A DNA stretch of 8,197 bases from an uncultured Clostridia bacterium (GTDB lineage Bacteria; Bacillota; Clostridia; Christensenellales; UBA1242): the NCBI GenBank assembly GCA_947628195.1, contig CANQZB010000039.1:1-8197 (forward strand). The letters are read 5' to 3'. Positions 1 to 4,772 of this stretch are shown piece by piece. Every line of letters begins with the position of its first letter. Position 1 is the first letter of the stretch. The translations under genes and the position numbers were made by a program. The notes under the pieces were generated by a model, which made no database searches, was not told the origin of the DNA, and saw only the letters and a program-made list of their open reading frames with translations.

Positions 1-534
1 GAAAAAGGCGACCCCGGCGCAACCGGCCCCGAACTTATAAGAACGTCTCTAATTTTGGGCTATAACAGCGAGCCAAACAGTTTCCCGCCGGCGGGCAAAG
101 CAATCGCTTCTTCCGCGCGCATTCCGTTTAATAGGGTGGAAACAAATTTGGGCGAGCTTGTTACGCTAAACCCAGATAACAGCCTAACTTTTGCCCAAAC
201 TGGCACTTACTACATCAACTTTATTGTAAATGCATATAACAAACTTTCTGGCGATAGTTTTAACCCGGCAGAAGATTTTGTTTGCATAGGTTTTCGCGAA
301 GTGGGCACAGATAAAATTTTTGCGGCAGTAAACGGCTGGACAGAAACCGAAGTTCCAAAAAATTTAAACGGTCAGGGCGTGTTTGTGGTGGATGACGCCA
401 GCAAGCAATTTGAACTTGTAAATTTGGGTTTAAAGGACGCATACGTAAACGCCATAGACCTGCAAAAAACCATAACGCAATCCTACTTTTCCAGCGTGTT
501 GGCAACTATTGTAATAATAAAATTAAAGGATTAA
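1..534 (+). CDS. Collagen-like protein, C-terminal part (5' end outside window)
   Basis: The frame is open from base 1 and ends at TAA 532-534, giving 177 residues of a protein that begins upstream. The first residues are Gly-X-Y triplets (GDP-GAT-GPE), the end of a collagen-like stretch. They are followed by about 165 residues with alternating hydrophobic positions and the pattern 'SLTFAQTGTYYINFIVNA', typical of the beta-sandwich (TNF/C1q/BclA-like) C-terminal domains that trimerise bacterial collagen-like proteins. Such proteins are usually surface, spore-coat or phage-fibre components; which applies here cannot be told. An internal TTG at 55 is not the start, because the collagen triplets precede it in frame. 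The gene converges with the XRE gene, with one base between the stop codons and no obvious hairpin terminator. The collagen-like call is fairly sure; the fold and role are inferred. Confidence 0.8.
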   Translation, partial: EKGDPGATGPELIRTSLILGYNSEPNSFPPAGKAIASSARIPFNRVETNLGELVTLNPDNSLTFAQTGTYYINFIVNAYNKLSGDSFNPAEDFVCIGFREVGTDKIFAAVNGWTETEVPKNLNGQGVFVVDDASKQFELVNLGLKDAYVNAIDLQKTITQSYFSSVLATIVIIKLKD

Positions 535-535
535 A

Positions 536-754
536 TTAATTTGTTTTTATTAAATCTAATATTGGCACGCCCATAAAATTCGCAATTTTAAAAATGTTTA
601 TATCGCCTATCACAACATTGTTGTATGTCAATTTGGCATAAAAGCTTGGCAAAATATTGCACAATTTACAAAATTCTAATTTTGTTAATCCTTTCTCTTC
701 CCTAAATTTTTCAATTAGGTCAACATTTACTTTGTATTTAATATGCCACTCCAA
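536..754 (-). CDS. Small XRE/Cro-type helix-turn-helix regulator
   Basis: A protein of about 72 residues resembling a single Cro/C1-type HTH domain. It has helix 1 'LIEKFREEKGLT', then 'KLEFCKLCNILPSFYAKL' at the helix-turn-helix position, then 'FKIANFMGVPILDLI' as the closing helices ('IANFMGVPILDLI' resembles the usual 'IAxxLgVsxddLl'). There is no other domain, so it is probably a DNA-binding repressor or antirepressor. The start is uncertain. The frame has no ATG: TTG at 754 would lie about 3 nt from the predicted transcription start, while ATT at 742 is preceded by GGAG with 6-nt spacing, giving 68 residues. A strong promoter lies just upstream, with an operator in its spacer. The gene is divergent from a second XRE gene, and the pair resembles a two-regulator switch as in phage immunity regions, although no phage integration genes are nearby. 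Confidence 0.75.
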   Translation of the reverse strand: MEWHIKYKVNVDLIEKFREEKGLTKLEFCKLCNILPSFYAKLTYNNVVIGDINIFKIANFMGVPILDLIKTN

Positions 755-763
755 TTATTTTAA

Positions 764-792
764 ATAATATTACACATTTCGTGTATTGTCAA
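764..792 (-). promoter_or_regulatory. Sigma-A type promoter of the leftward XRE gene
   Basis: On the minus strand there is a perfect -35 TTGACA (792-787), a 17-nt spacer, and -10 TATTAT (769-764). Transcription would start near 757, only a few bases before the TTG codon at 754. The palindrome 771-785 lies entirely inside the spacer, so bound repressor would block this promoter. Confidence 0.75.
771..785. promoter_or_regulatory. Operator 1 (inverted repeat) in leftward promoter
   Basis: TACACATTTCGTGTA has perfect 5-bp arms (TACAC/GTGTA) around a 5-bp centre. It matches 12 of 15 positions of the second palindrome at 800-814 and lies between the -35 and -10 of the leftward promoter. This size and symmetry fit binding by an XRE dimer; which of the two neighbouring XRE proteins binds is unknown. 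Confidence 0.65.
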
Positions 793-816
793 GTAATTTT
801 ACACAGTTTGTGTTAT
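786..816 (+). promoter_or_regulatory. Possible weak promoter of the rightward XRE gene
   Basis: TTGTCA at 786-791 and TGTTAT at 811-816 are separated by 19 nt, so this is a weak match. The -35 overlaps the -35 of the leftward promoter (787-792) on the opposite strand, making a back-to-back pair. The start of transcription would fall near 823-827, essentially at the ATG of the XRE gene, implying a leaderless or nearly leaderless mRNA. Operator 2 overlaps the -10. Confidence 0.4.
800..814. promoter_or_regulatory. Operator 2 (inverted repeat) in rightward promoter
   Basis: TACACAGTTTGTGTT contains the palindrome ACACA-GTT-TGTGT (801-813). It is a near copy of operator 1 with centres 29 bp apart, and it overlaps the putative rightward -10. 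Two similar sites in one 72-bp divergent intergenic region argue for coordinated repression by an XRE dimer. Confidence 0.65.
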
Positions 817-826
817 TTTGCTATAA

Positions 827-1027
827 ATGAAAGAAAAATTAAAGTTGTTAAGAAAGTCAAAAGGCGTATCTCAAAAAGTTGTTGCCAAGGCAATAGGCGT
901 TACATTAAGCGCATATTCTAACTATGAGCAAGGTTTGCGAGAGCCTTCCAACGAAGTTTTAATTAGGCTGTGCAAATATTTTAATGTTTCAGCAGATTAT
1001 TTGTTGGGTTTGGTGGATTATGAATAA
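827..1027 (+). CDS. XRE-family helix-turn-helix transcriptional regulator
   Basis: A 66-residue single-domain Cro/C1-type regulator. All five helices are visible: 'LKLLRKSKGVSQ', 'KVVAKAIGV', 'TLSAYSNYEQG' (recognition helix), 'REPSNEVLIRLCKYFNV' and 'SADYLLGL'. This is the textbook HTH_3 pattern, including the Ser-x-x-Tyr-x-x-Glu motif and the 'P..E.LI.L..YFNVS.DYLLG' tail. It lacks an effector or protease-sensor domain, so it probably acts as a simple dimeric repressor. The ATG at 827 fits the family N-terminus, but no Shine-Dalgarno is present and the only candidate -10 is 11-16 bases upstream, so a leaderless transcript is likely. It is divergent from the other XRE gene and ends at a bidirectional terminator shared with mscL. 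The family call is near certain; the targets are inferred to include the adjacent operators. Confidence 0.92.
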   Translation: MKEKLKLLRKSKGVSQKVVAKAIGVTLSAYSNYEQGLREPSNEVLIRLCKYFNVSADYLLGLVDYE

Positions 1028-1029
1028 AA

Positions 1030-1058
1030 AACTAGGCATCGCCTAGTTGTTTTTTTAT
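1030..1058. terminator. Bidirectional intrinsic terminator
   Basis: A perfect 8-bp stem, AACTAGGC (1030-1037) and GCCTAGTT (1041-1048), has loop ATC and is followed by a T-tract (1050-1056). A-rich bases before it supply a U-tract for the minus strand. It serves the rightward XRE gene and the convergent mscL, whose stop codon (1055-1057) lies in the T-tract. Confidence 0.88.
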
Positions 1059-1633
1059 TTGGTTTTGGCTTTTTCTGCCTTTGTGCCGTTTTGTTTTTTA
1101 AGTTCGGTTAAAATTTCGGTTAAAAGTTCCTCTTGGGTTGGTTTTGCTGGTGCTGGTGCTGGTTTGTTACGCTCACGCAATTCAGCAACCGCAGTTAAAA
1201 GTGCCTTTCTATCCTTAATATTAACGCCTTCGGCTTTAAGGGTTTTCATTTCCTCACGGGTTGGCCATTTTTTGGTGTTCTTTTCCACCACATTGCGCGC
1301 GCTCATCATTATTTTTATAATTAAGAACAACACCAATGCAATTAACAAAAAGTTAACAATGGCGGTTATAAACGCGCCCCAATCGATGTAAAGCGTGCTT
1401 GCCCAGTCAATATTAGTTGTGCCTTCAAGGTAAACGGGGTTGCCCAAAATTGTGCGCGCATTTTCAAGCCCGCCAGCGCCACCAATAGCCCAGTTAATTA
1501 ATGGCATTAAAATTTGATTTGTTAGCGCAGTTACAATTGCAGAAAACGCACCGCCAATTATAACGCCCACAGCCAAATCTAACACATTGCCACGGCTTAT
1601 AAACGCTTTAAATTCTTTAAAAAACTTTTTCAT
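1055..1633 (-). CDS. mscL: Large-conductance mechanosensitive channel MscL
   Basis: The product is a homopentameric membrane channel that opens under membrane tension to release osmolytes during hypo-osmotic shock. The N-terminus 'FFKEFKAFISRGNVLDLAVGVIIGGAF' is the MscL signature: amphipathic helix 1-14, then TM1 about 16-48 with the glycine-rich pore-lining stretch. A periplasmic loop (49-82) leads to TM2 (about 83-110). The final 'PTQEELLTEILTELKKQ' (165-181) is the conserved cytoplasmic bundle helix. At 192 residues it is longer than the usual 130-150. The excess is mostly an insertion at about 119-153 ('KKWPTREEMKTLKAEGVNI...') and a Pro/Ala-rich spacer between TM2 and the bundle helix. 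The start ATG at 1633 follows two GGAG motifs, the nearer with 4-nt spacing. It appears monocistronic. Confidence 0.96.
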   Translation of the reverse strand: MKKFFKEFKAFISRGNVLDLAVGVIIGGAFSAIVTALTNQILMPLINWAIGGAGGLENARTILGNPVYLEGTTNIDWASTLYIDWGAFITAIVNFLLIALVLFLIIKIMMSARNVVEKNTKKWPTREEMKTLKAEGVNIKDRKALLTAVAELRERNKPAPAPAKPTQEELLTEILTELKKQNGTKAEKAKTK

Positions 1634-1710
1634 TTTCTCCTTTCTCCTTTTTTACTTTTAACAAAATGTAATTTAATAAGGTTAACTTAATAAATTAAAT
1701 TTATAAAAGC

Positions 1711-1739
1711 ATTTTAACGGTTTTTAATTTAAAACGCAA
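1711..1739 (-). promoter_or_regulatory. Tentative mscL promoter
   Basis: On the minus strand, TTGCGT (1739-1734), a 17-nt spacer and TAAAAT (1716-1711) form a weak sigma-A-like site about 75 bp upstream of mscL. The -35 matches only the TTG, and the AT-richness of the region makes chance matches likely. Confidence 0.3.
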
Positions 1740-1776
1740 ACAAAAATTAATATTTTTTAAAATTATTGAATTTTTG

Positions 1777-1806
1777 TTGACTATAAGTTTTAAATAATCG
1801 TATAAT
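1777..1806 (+). promoter_or_regulatory. Sigma-A type promoter of the LRR lipoprotein gene
   Basis: TTGACT (1777-1782), an 18-nt spacer and a perfect TATAAT (1801-1806) lie 35 bp before the ATG at 1842. AAAGGAG (1828-1834) is a strong ribosome binding site with 7-nt spacing. The predicted leader is about 28 nt. Confidence 0.8.
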
Positions 1807-1841
1807 ATCAATAGTCTTAATGACATAAAAGGAGATTATAT

Positions 1842-2897
1842 ATGAAATTATTTAAAAAGCTTTTAACAGCCGCTCTGGTTATTGTGTCTTTGGGCGGAAT
1901 GGCAGTAGGTTTGTCTGCTTGTGGTGAAGATACCTCTCCAAAAAACCCACCAAAAACTTATGACCTTTACCTTCACGAGCACTATGTTTGGGATGAAGAT
2001 GTTCCAACCAAACTTCTTGGCCTAAGTGAAGCAGGTAAAGAAATTGCCGGCTCTAAAAGATATATAACCATGTCTATTCCAGAAGGCACCACAATTATTG
2101 GTGAGGAAGGTGCTGGATACCCTGGCCCATTTGGCGAATATGACGATTCAACCGAAGATGCCGATTTGTGGATAAAACTTACAGAAGAAGACCAAGAACT
2201 GTTTGATTGGGTTATTCCAACCGAAAGCCTTATAAAAGTTACCGAATTATCAATTCCAACCAGCGTAACAGTTTTAAACGATTACGCATTCTATGGTTTT
2301 GGTTTGGTAACCGATTTCCAACTTCATGAAGGAATTACCACTCTTGCAGATTCATCATTAGGCGAAGTTTGCTTTGAAACAATAACCGTTCCTTCAACCG
2401 TAACTGAAATGGGCAACTGCTTCTATGGTTGCAGAAGGTTAAAACAAATTAATTTTGCAGACGGCTTTAATATGGATTATATTCCTAGCCAATTTGCATT
2501 AGGTACTGCACTAGAAACATTAACTATTCCAGAAAGTGTAAAAACAATAAAAAGGTCCGCTTTTAGTATATGTCAAAACTTAACAAGTGTTACTCTGCCA
2601 AGCGGTTTGCTATCAATAGAAAGCGGTGCATTTGACCAATGTGATTTATTAAAAACAATAACCATTCCTGCAACCGTTACTTCTATTGCTAAAAACGCAT
2701 TCTCTCTCCATGTTACAGAATGGGATGAAGATTATTCTCATATAACATCGGAGTATGATCAAGTTCACTTTACATCTATCGTGTGCGAAACAGAAGCTTT
2801 ATATAACAGCATTATGCAAGATAGTGATGGCACAAACTATAAGTTAAACGAAGCTGAAAAAGCAGTTTTAACTTATGTTGGAAAGCCTCAAGATTAA
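1842..2897 (+). CDS. BspA-type leucine-rich-repeat lipoprotein
   Basis: A 351-residue exported protein. Residues 1-26 are a signal peptide (KLFKK, then a hydrophobic core) ending in the lipobox L-S-A-C, with Cys27 the expected lipidated residue, so it should be anchored to the outer face of the membrane. After a charged linker (28-130), about 131-288 contains roughly six LRR_5 (BspA-like) units with the recurring 'IPxSVtxIxxxAFxxCxxLxxVxL' pattern: IPTSV 138, LHEGI 161, VPSTV 182, IPESV 229, LPSGL 252, IPATV 275. The C-terminal 60 residues are acidic and of unknown fold. BspA-type LRRs are common in gut and oral anaerobes and often bind proteins or host matrix; the ligand here is unknown. The gene has its own promoter and terminator and is therefore a single-gene unit. 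Confidence 0.9.
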   Translation: MKLFKKLLTAALVIVSLGGMAVGLSACGEDTSPKNPPKTYDLYLHEHYVWDEDVPTKLLGLSEAGKEIAGSKRYITMSIPEGTTIIGEEGAGYPGPFGEYDDSTEDADLWIKLTEEDQELFDWVIPTESLIKVTELSIPTSVTVLNDYAFYGFGLVTDFQLHEGITTLADSSLGEVCFETITVPSTVTEMGNCFYGCRRLKQINFADGFNMDYIPSQFALGTALETLTIPESVKTIKRSAFSICQNLTSVTLPSGLLSIESGAFDQCDLLKTITIPATVTSIAKNAFSLHVTEWDEDYSHITSEYDQVHFTSIVCETEALYNSIMQDSDGTNYKLNEAEKAVLTYVGKPQD

Positions 2898-2908
2898 CAT
2901 AAAAAAAC

Positions 2909-2934
2909 AAAAAGCAGTTTAATAACTGCTTTTT
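2909..2934. terminator. Bidirectional intrinsic terminator
   Basis: Arms AAAAAGCAGTT (2909-2919) and AACTGCTTTTT (2924-2934) pair perfectly around loop TAAT. The right arm runs into a T-tract for the plus strand, and A7 at 2901-2907 gives a U-tract for the minus strand. It separates the LRR lipoprotein gene from the convergent holin-like gene, whose TAG stop is 2936-2938. Confidence 0.88.
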
Positions 2935-2935
2935 T

Positions 2936-3316
2936 CTATTCTTTGTTGGGGTCGTTTTCGGTTGGGGTGCTTTGCGGGGTGTCAGTTTCCGGCGCTGGCG
3001 CATCTGAATTTTCGTCTGTCGGCTTTGTTTCTTCCACCGTTACGCCAAACTTTTTTAACTGCTTAAACAACTGGTTGCATCCGGTGGCGGAAAGCCCACT
3101 TGCCCCGCCTATTATTATGGCGTTTAACAGATTGTTTGCCATAATTAAATTTGGGCAGGCGTAAAACATAATTCCGCCCAAAATCGCCCCCAAAATTAAG
3201 CCAACTGCGGGTATAATTTGCGTCAGTTTGCTGTTCGCCTTTGCAATGGCGGATTTGTAAATTTCAATAAGCGCATACACGCCCGCAGAAATAATTGGCA
3301 CGCATATAATTTCCAT
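2936..3316 (-). CDS. Phage-type holin-like membrane protein
   Basis: A 126-residue protein with hydrophobic segments at about 4-20, 32-53 and 62-78, then a short basic stretch (FKQLKKFG) and a Pro/Thr/Glu/Asp-rich hydrophilic tail (about 93-126). The arrangement 'IIxAGVYALIEIYK', then 'IIPAVGLILGAILGGIMFY', then 'GGASGLSATGCNQLFKQLKKF' matches my recollection of a holin family in Firmicutes phages and prophages. There the protein forms pores that let an endolysin reach the wall. No endolysin or amidase gene is in the window, so it may be a prophage remnant, a domesticated lysis factor or part of a unit extending beyond what I recognise. The start ATG at 3316 has GGAG (3328-3325) with 8-nt spacing. 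It lies downstream of another small membrane-protein gene, and its leader carries six 0A-box motifs. The family is moderately sure; the function is inferred. Confidence 0.7.
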   Translation of the reverse strand: MEIICVPIISAGVYALIEIYKSAIAKANSKLTQIIPAVGLILGAILGGIMFYACPNLIMANNLLNAIIIGGASGLSATGCNQLFKQLKKFGVTVEETKPTDENSDAPAPETDTPQSTPTENDPNKE

Positions 3317-3348
3317 AATTTATTCTCCTTATTTTTTGCTTTTTCATT

Positions 3349-3436
3349 TTCGACAATTTTATTCGACATTTTTAATTGTTTCGTTTCGACATTTTTCTTT
3401 CGACAAAATTTGCCGTTTCGACAAATTCTTTCGACA
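3349..3436 (-). promoter_or_regulatory. Cluster of six Spo0A-box-like TGTCGAA motifs
   Basis: On the minus strand the exact heptamer TGTCGAA occurs at 3355-3349, 3368-3362, 3391-3385, 3405-3399, 3423-3417 and 3436-3430, all in the same orientation. Several are extended (TTTGTCGAA, TGTCGAAA). This heptamer is the established 0A-box consensus bound by the sporulation regulator Spo0A. Start-to-start spacings are 13, 23, 14, 18 and 13 bp. The motifs fall in different reading frames, so they are not repeats of one peptide. They lie between the two small membrane-protein genes, in the leader of the holin-like gene. Binding by Spo0A is inference; no convincing -35/-10 pair was found among them. Confidence 0.6.
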
Positions 3437-3443
3437 TTTTTGC

Positions 3444-3743
3444 CTATTTTTCTTTGCTAGAATTTTCAATTAAAAAGTTGACCATTTCGGTGTTCACTTT
3501 GTTGTATTCGTCAACCGCCTCTTTGGCATCAACGTTTTTTTCCGCGCTTTTAATAACGCTGGAATTGCTCATCGCCAATTTGCCAAGTGCGGTAAGGCTT
3601 TTTAAAATTAAAATGTCTTTTTTGTGGTTTTCCTGATTAATTTCTTTATCTGAACTGTGGCGTTCTTTAATGTAATGTTGCATCAAGAAAAGCACCATGC
3701 CGGAAATGATGCTACAAATTGCACTAATAATTACAGATAACAT
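3444..3743 (-). CDS. Small single-span membrane protein of unknown function
   Basis: About 99 residues: one N-terminal hydrophobic helix (about 2-21, 'LSVIISAICSIISGMVLFLM'), a charged segment (HYIKERHSSDKEINQENHKK), then an amphipathic helical region ending 'DEYNKVNTEMVNFLIEN'. The layout suggests membrane anchoring with a cytoplasmic helical domain. Similar small proteins sit beside holins in prophages of gut Firmicutes, but I cannot assign a family. The frame is open to 3797. AAAGGAG (GGAG at 3758-3755) points to ATG 3743 (11-nt spacing) or ATG 3752 (2-nt spacing, too close), so 3743 is chosen. The stop is TAG 3446-3444. It is codirectional with the holin-like gene 128 bp downstream and divergent from ku. 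No convincing promoter was recognised in the 189-bp gap to ku. Confidence 0.65.
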   Translation of the reverse strand: MLSVIISAICSIISGMVLFLMQHYIKERHSSDKEINQENHKKDILILKSLTALGKLAMSNSSVIKSAEKNVDAKEAVDEYNKVNTEMVNFLIENSSKEK

Positions 3744-3932
3744 AAAACACATTTCTCCTTTTAGGGAAATATGACTGTTGTTTAACCTTCCAAACAAATT
3801 ACTTGCTTGGCTATTACATAATATGAAAATTTTATTAAGGCTGTTTAAATTACAAAGCGGGTTTTTAAGCCTAAATTATGCGCTGCAAATAAAATTTCAA
3901 TTTTGGCGCACACTATTTAAAAGGAGTTTTTT

Positions 3933-4760
3933 ATGGCATTAAAACTGGCAATTTCTTTTGGGTTGGTGTACATTCCCGTAAACTTAACTTTGGCAGTTAA
4001 AAATAACGACATCGGCTTTAACATGATAGATAGAAACACAATGAGCCGAATAAAATACAAAAAAACTTGCGTGGATTGCAACGAAAAGGAAGTTAAAAAC
4101 GAGGATATTGTTCGCGGTTATCAGTACGAAAAAGGCAAGTATGTTATTTTTACGGATAAGGATTTTGAAAAACTTAAAACGGAAAAGGATAAAACCATAA
4201 CCATTCAGCAGTTTGTAAATTTGGATGAGGTTGACCCCATTTATTTCGACAAATCCTATTACGTAACGCCCAACGGCGCGGATAAGGCGTTTAACCTGCT
4301 TTTTCAGGCAATGAAGGAAGAAAACAAGGCGGGCATTGCAAAAACCGTGCTTGGCAGTAAGGAAACTTTAATTTTAATCCGCACCAACGGCAATCAAATG
4401 CTTGTTAACACCATGTTTTTTGCAGAAGAAATTTGTGCCAAGCCGGAAATTAAACCCGTTAAGCTAGAAAAAAAGGAACTTGAACTTGCCAAAACATTAA
4501 TTTCACAGATGACGGAAAAGTTTGATATTTCCGCCTATAAGGATGAATATAATCAGCGCGTAAAATCCGCCATTCAAAAGAAAATTTCTGGCGGGCAAAT
4601 TGTTTCGCCTAAAGGGGAGCGCGCGCCAACTAAAATTATTAATATTATGGAAGCCCTGCAAAAAAGTTTAAAATCCAAGCCCGCTAAAAAATCCGCCAGC
4701 AAAAAACCCACCACAAAATCTGCAAAAAATAATTCTAAAAAAATTAAAATTGCAAAATAA
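3933..4760 (+). CDS. ku: Non-homologous end-joining protein Ku
   Basis: A 275-residue bacterial Ku. As a homodimer it forms a ring that threads onto double-strand DNA ends and recruits LigD. Conserved family stretches are visible: 'ISFGLVYIPVNL' (8-19), 'KKTCVDCNEKEV' (44-55, with a CxxC-like pair), 'EDIVRGYQYEKGKYVIFTDKDFEKL' (57-81), 'EVDPIYFDKSYYVTPNGADKAFNLLFQAM' (100-128) and 'MLVNTMFFAEEI' (155-166). The C-terminal 30 residues are Lys/Ser/Ala-rich, as in many bacterial Kus, where this tail contacts DNA and LigD. The length is normal. The start ATG follows AAAAGGAG with 6-nt spacing. ligD follows after 12 bp, so the genes are an operon. No good sigma-A or sigma-G promoter was found upstream. 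Confidence 0.96.
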   Translation: MALKLAISFGLVYIPVNLTLAVKNNDIGFNMIDRNTMSRIKYKKTCVDCNEKEVKNEDIVRGYQYEKGKYVIFTDKDFEKLKTEKDKTITIQQFVNLDEVDPIYFDKSYYVTPNGADKAFNLLFQAMKEENKAGIAKTVLGSKETLILIRTNGNQMLVNTMFFAEEICAKPEIKPVKLEKKELELAKTLISQMTEKFDISAYKDEYNQRVKSAIQKKISGGQIVSPKGERAPTKIINIMEALQKSLKSKPAKKSASKKPTTKSAKNNSKKIKIAK

Positions 4761-4772
4761 TTAAAGGAAAAT

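Noticed and set aside
3372..3437. A 21-codon reading frame (starting MSKEFVET) in the 0A-box region, in the same frame as and just after the TAG stop of the upstream gene
   Set aside because: There is no ribosome binding site, it consists largely of the heptamer repeats, and the remaining two heptamers fall outside it. Stop readthrough cannot be excluded but has no support.
3835..3875. Loose inverted repeat (AAGGCT...AGCCT) upstream of ku
   Set aside because: The stem is short with a loop of more than 20 nt and no T-tract, so neither a terminator nor an operator is supported.
3887..3916. Sporulation-sigma-like sequence (CACACTA with AAATA upstream) before ku
   Set aside because: Transcription would begin inside the ribosome binding site at 3921-3926, and the -35 match is poor.
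4245..4251. A seventh TTCGACA/TGTCGAA match inside ku
   Set aside because: It encodes part of the conserved Ku stretch IYFDKSYY, and a single match is expected by chance in a window this size.
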